A stretch of DNA of 8,016 bases from a bacterium (GTDB lineage Bacteria; Desulfobacterota; Deferrisomatia; Deferrisomatales; BM512): NCBI GenBank assembly GCA_009724975.1, contig SRXB01000087.1, positions 1-8,016 on the forward strand. Reading direction: 5' to 3'. The notes below the pieces were generated by a model, which saw only the letters and a program-made list of their open reading frames with translations, ran no database searches and was not told where the DNA came from. Of this stretch, positions 5,539 to 8,016 are shown in pieces. The translations under genes were made by a program, and so were the position numbers. The number at the start of each line of letters is the position of its first letter. Positions within the stretch are counted from its first letter, which is position 1.

Positions 5539-5973
5539 ATGGAAATTTCACGCAACGTCCTTTTGATATTCCCCCCCGAGGTCATGTACAAGCCGATAAT
5601 CTACCAGCTTGTCAAGAACTACGACCTCGTCTTCAACATTCTTGAAGCCAAGATACTCCCACGCCGCGAAGGCCGCATAATCCTCGAAATCAGCGGCCCC
5701 GAGGAGGGAGTGGCGCAGGGTATAGCCTTCATCGAGGGCGAAGGGGTCATAGTAACCGCCATCGCCGACCAGACCCGCCGAAGCGAAGAGCTTTGCGTCC
5801 ACTGCGGCGCCTGCACCGCCGTCTGCCGCCCGGGCGCGCTATATTTCAACCAGGCGAACATGCGGGTGGAATTCGACCCCCTAAAATGCGTCGCCTGCGG
5901 CCTTTGCGAGGGAGCCTGCCCAACAAAGGCGATAAGCGGCCTCAACATCGAGAGGCTCGGAAAAATCCTTTAA
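5539..5973 (+). CDS. NIL-domain protein with 2[4Fe-4S] ferredoxin domain
   Basis: The 144-residue protein has an N-terminal NIL domain (about 5-77; VLLIFPPEVMYKPIIYQLVK start, EGRIILEISG core), a ligand-sensing ferredoxin-like fold also found at the end of methionine ABC transporter ATPases. It is followed by a bacterial-type two-cluster ferredoxin: C86-x2-C89-x2-C92-x3-C96 and C117-x2-C120-x2-C123-x3-C127-P. The M. acetivorans counterpart MA1822 has the same architecture and works with the HcyBio protein in homocysteine formation, presumably by delivering electrons or handling sulfur; the NIL domain may sense methionine or another sulfur compound (inference). It begins 15 bases after the UPF0280 stop. 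The ribosome site is weak (AAGG at 5525-5528, or GGA at 5531-5533 before the ATG at 5539), so it may rely on coupling. Confidence 0.95.
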   Translation: MEISRNVLLIFPPEVMYKPIIYQLVKNYDLVFNILEAKILPRREGRIILEISGPEEGVAQGIAFIEGEGVIVTAIADQTRRSEELCVHCGACTAVCRPGALYFNQANMRVEFDPLKCVACGLCEGACPTKAISGLNIERLGKIL

Positions 5974-5984
5974 ATACCGAAACC

Positions 5985-5996
5985 TTAAAGCTTTAA
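5985..5996. repeat. Perfect 12-bp A+T-rich palindrome between the ferredoxin and nitroreductase genes
   Basis: TTAAAGCTTTAA is its own reverse complement and lies within the only gap longer than 20 bases inside the plus-strand run from 3614. No terminator-like structure accompanies it. It could be a protein-binding site for an internal promoter or chance in an A+T-rich spacer. Confidence 0.3.
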
Positions 5997-6009
5997 AAAG
6001 AGAAGTGAA

Positions 6010-6528
6010 ATGTGCCAAGATGGAATAATGCACGCCCTTTTGGAGAGGCGCTCGATACGCCGCTTCACCCCCGACCCCGTGGGGCCGGAGATTTTGGGCG
6101 CGCTTCTGGAAGCCGCCAGGTGGGCTCCATCGGGGCTCAACAACCAGCCCTGGCGCTTCGTGACCGTTGAAAAACGCGAAAAACTCGACGAACTGGCCGG
6201 TTTCACGAAATATAATAAAATTCTAATAAGCTCAACCGCCGCCATCGCGGTCTTCATCGACACGGAAAAGATCTACCACCGCGAAAAGGACATACAGTCT
6301 ATAGGCGCGGCGATACAAAACATCCTTTTGGCCGCCCACGGGATGGGGGTCGGCTCCTGCTGGCTGGGAGAGATACTAAATCGCGGCCCCGAGGTCGGGA
6401 AAGCCCTCGGCGCAAAGGAAAACCACGAACTGATGGCGGTCATCGCGCTCGGATTCCCCTTCGAGGAGGAGCTTCGCGGCCCCCGAAAGCGCGTCCCCCT
6501 CAAAGACCTCTTGATAGGAAGTTTTTAG
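6010..6528 (+). CDS. Nitroreductase family flavoprotein
   Basis: A 172-residue single-domain nitroreductase, at the short end of the family, which binds FMN as a homodimer and uses NAD(P)H. The FMN-contact elements are visible: RRSIRRF (13-19), APSGLNNQPW (39-48), the helix GAAIQNILLAAHGMGVGSCW (99-118), and ALGFP (146-150) with RKRVPL near the C-terminus. The substrate cannot be deduced; annotated activities in this family include quinone, nitro and enone reduction and unknown redox steps. It starts 37 bases after the ferredoxin stop. The ATG at 6010 is preferred because AGAGAAG lies upstream; ATG at 6028 would also keep the RRSIRRF motif but has only GGA three bases before it. A perfect palindrome TTAAAGCTTTAA (5985-5996) sits in the gap. 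Position in the run suggests cotranscription with the homocysteine genes. Confidence 0.92.
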   Translation: MCQDGIMHALLERRSIRRFTPDPVGPEILGALLEAARWAPSGLNNQPWRFVTVEKREKLDELAGFTKYNKILISSTAAIAVFIDTEKIYHREKDIQSIGAAIQNILLAAHGMGVGSCWLGEILNRGPEVGKALGAKENHELMAVIALGFPFEEELRGPRKRVPLKDLLIGSF

Positions 6529-6531
6529 GAG
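6527..6531 (+). promoter_or_regulatory. Ribosome binding site fixing the metallo-hydrolase start
   Basis: AGGAG overlaps the TAG stop of the nitroreductase and lies six bases before ATG at 6538. This favours that ATG over TTG at 6535, one codon earlier, and shows tight coupling of the two genes. Confidence 0.7.
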
Positions 6532-6537
6532 ACCTTG

Positions 6538-7158
6538 ATGATAATTGAAACGCTAGTCGTCGGCATGATACAGGCAAACTGCTTCATAGTCGGCGATCCG
6601 GTAACGAAAAAAGCGATAGTGATAGACCCGGGCGGCGACGCCCCCGTAATCGCAAAACGCCTGAAGGCGCTGGACCTTGAACCAACCGCCATCGTCATAA
6701 CCCACGGCCACTTCGACCACGTGGAGGGCTCCGGCGAGCTCAAAAAACTCACGGGCGCGAAGATTTACGCCCACTCCGACGACGTTCCGCTCATAAAGAG
6801 CCTTCCCGCTCAAGGAATGATCTTCGGCCTCGGCGTCTCCCCAGCCCCCGCGCCGGACGTGGAGTTCAAGGACGGCGACGAGTTGGAATTCGGCTCGCTG
6901 AAGGCCAGAATCATACACACCCCGGGCCACTCCCCCGGCTCCGTCTCGGTAAAGGTGGAAAACCACCTCTTCACAGGCGACCTTCTCTTCGCTGGCTCGA
7001 TAGGGCGAACCGATCTTAAGGGCGGCGATTACGACACCCTTATCCGCTCCGTCAAAAACAAGGTCTTCACCCTCCCCGAAGAGACTGTTGTGCACCCGGG
7101 CCACGGGCCCGACACCTCGATTGGCCGTGAAAAGCGCCTGAACCCCTTCTTTAGGTGA
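6538..7158 (+). CDS. MBL-fold metallo-hydrolase, glyoxalase II-like (GloC type)
   Basis: The 206-residue protein is a single metallo-beta-lactamase fold domain. Metal ligands are all visible: H56, H58, D60 and H61 in THGHFDHVEG, H131 in TPGHSPGS, D148 in FTGDLLF and H189 in VHPGHGPDT. The GSIGRTDL segment (154-160 region) is typical of short, type II glyoxalase II-like enzymes that hydrolyse S-D-lactoylglutathione or related thioesters. It lacks the extra C-terminal helical domain of classical GloB. In a glutathione-poor anaerobe the natural substrate may be another thioester; the placement between homocysteine genes and CoaBC makes a thiol-linked substrate attractive but unproven. It begins nine bases after the nitroreductase stop and ends four bases before the next start. 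Confidence 0.92.
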   Translation: MIIETLVVGMIQANCFIVGDPVTKKAIVIDPGGDAPVIAKRLKALDLEPTAIVITHGHFDHVEGSGELKKLTGAKIYAHSDDVPLIKSLPAQGMIFGLGVSPAPAPDVEFKDGDELEFGSLKARIIHTPGHSPGSVSVKVENHLFTGDLLFAGSIGRTDLKGGDYDTLIRSVKNKVFTLPEETVVHPGHGPDTSIGREKRLNPFFR

Positions 7159-7162
7159 GATC

Positions 7163-8016
7163 ATGGTAAAACACATGGAGATAATCCTCGGCGTAACCGG
7201 CTCTATAGCGGCCTACAAGGCGGTTTACCTCGCCCGCGAACTTGTGCGCCAGGGGGCCAACGTCCATGTGGTCATGACCAAGAACGCCACCGAGTTCGTC
7301 ACCCCCCTCACCTTCCAGACCGTCACCGGAAACCCCGTCACCACCCAGATGTTCGAGCTTTTCTCCGGCTCCGAGATAGGCCACATAGCCTTGGCGGACC
7401 GCGCCCACATAACCGTGGTCGCCCCAGCCACCGCCAACATCCTCGGAAAGGTGGCGAACGGGCTGGCCGACGACTTCCTCTCCACCATGGTGATGGCTAC
7501 AAAGGTTCCCGTCCTCTTCGCCCCCGCGATGAACACCGTCATGTGGTCAAGCCCCGCAGTCCAGCACAACGTGACAAAGCTTCGGGAGAGCGGCTACCAC
7601 TTCATGGAGCCGGAATCGGGCGAGCTGGCCTGCGGCGTCGTCGGCCAGGGGAAAATGGCGGAGCCGTCCCATATAATCGAGAAGATAAAGATAGTCCTCT
7701 CGCAAAAAGACCTGATCGGCGAAGAGGTTCTCGTCACGGCTGGGCCGACCCTTGAGATGATAGACCCCGTCCGCTACGTTTCGAACCACTCCTCCGGCAA
7801 GATGGGCTACGCTCTCGCCCGCGCCGCCATAAGGCGCGGCGCGAAGGTCACTCTCGTAACCGGCCCGACCCTGCTGGACTTCCCCGTAGGCGCGAAGGTT
7901 ATAAAAATAAAGAGCGCCCACGAGATGCACGAAGCGGTATTGAGGGAATCAAAGACCGCCTCAGTGGTTATAAAGGCCGCCGCCGTCTGCGACTGGCGCC
8001 CAACCGCCACCGCCGC
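7163..8016 (+). CDS. coaBC: CoaBC: phosphopantothenoylcysteine decarboxylase / phosphopantothenate-cysteine ligase (3' end outside window)
   Basis: The frame opens at ATG 7163 and runs off the right edge after 284 complete codons; the family is about 400 residues. This bifunctional cytoplasmic enzyme joins cysteine to 4'-phosphopantothenate (CoaB) and decarboxylates the product with FMN (CoaC) to give 4'-phosphopantetheine for coenzyme A. The CoaC part shows the flavin-site GVTGSIAAYK (10-19), the catalytic His H74 in GHIALADRAH, the PAMNTVMW motif (121-128), and the substrate clamp ELACGVVGQGKMAEP with C157. The CoaB part starts near 188 with VLVTAGPTLEMIDPVRYVSN then HSSGKMGYALA, and reaches AAAVCDWRP (272-280). 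The rest of CoaB, including its C-terminal nucleotide-handling residues, is beyond the window. AGGT (7153-7156) lies six bases before the ATG; M5 at 7175 is a less likely start. It closes a same-strand run with the metallo-hydrolase only four bases away. Confidence 0.96.
   Translation, partial: MVKHMEIILGVTGSIAAYKAVYLARELVRQGANVHVVMTKNATEFVTPLTFQTVTGNPVTTQMFELFSGSEIGHIALADRAHITVVAPATANILGKVANGLADDFLSTMVMATKVPVLFAPAMNTVMWSSPAVQHNVTKLRESGYHFMEPESGELACGVVGQGKMAEPSHIIEKIKIVLSQKDLIGEEVLVTAGPTLEMIDPVRYVSNHSSGKMGYALARAAIRRGAKVTLVTGPTLLDFPVGAKVIKIKSAHEMHEAVLRESKTASVVIKAAAVCDWRPTATA

Noticed and set aside
5974..6009. Possible terminator after the NIL-ferredoxin gene
   Set aside because: The TTAAAGCTTTAA palindrome has no GC stem, loop or T-tract, so it would not form a stable terminator.
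6553..7176. Minus-strand frame of 207 codons opposite the metallo-hydrolase
   Set aside because: The plus strand encodes all metal ligands of the MBL fold; the reverse frame is a codon-bias shadow.

Overview
The window (8016 bases, GC-rich, with frequent ATA isoleucine codons in every gene) looks like ordinary chromosome from an anaerobic Gram-negative bacterium, most plausibly in the former Deltaproteobacteria (Desulfobacterota/Desulfuromonadota). This rests on gene content: a class II superoxide reductase, a sulfide-dependent homocysteine module known from methanogens and anaerobic bacteria, an outer-membrane-type lipoprotein with a poly-glycine linker, and a type IV prepilin. The phylum-level call is inference. 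No rRNA, tRNA, IS element, CRISPR array or phage gene is visible.

Layout. (1) 1-721: the C-terminal end of an HrpB-type DEAH helicase, cut by the window edge. (2) 741-1240: a self-contained superoxide reductase unit with a candidate promoter, a dyad at the expected transcription start, the gene, and a strong intrinsic terminator. (3) 1255-2374: a two-gene unit in which a zinc-finger/membrane/pseudopilin-like protein is translationally coupled (GTGA overlap) to a class III-signal prepilin, ending in a hairpin that can terminate transcription on both strands. (4) 2393-3426, minus strand: a secreted lipoprotein of unknown function, convergent with the prepilin, with its own candidate promoter. 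(5) 3427-3613: a divergent intergenic region with an inverted repeat and a short tandem repeat. (6) 3614-8016, plus strand: a tightly packed run of six genes with no visible internal terminator: HcyBio/DUF39 protein, UPF0280 (COG2122) protein, NIL-domain 2[4Fe-4S] ferredoxin, nitroreductase, glyoxalase II-like metallo-hydrolase, and CoaBC (cut by the right edge).

How the genes work together. The first three genes of region 6 are the three components genetically linked to homocysteine synthesis from aspartate semialdehyde and sulfide in Methanosarcina acetivorans and Desulfovibrio. Here they sit side by side, the first two sharing a 4-base overlap. A flavin reductase, a thioester-hydrolase-type MBL enzyme and the cysteine-consuming CoA enzyme CoaBC follow in the same direction, so the whole run may be read as a thiol/sulfur assimilation operon. 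That wider reading is inference. The most distinctive other element is the pair in region 3, where a cytoplasmic B-box-like zinc finger is joined through one membrane helix to a pseudopilin-like exported domain and coupled to a true prepilin.
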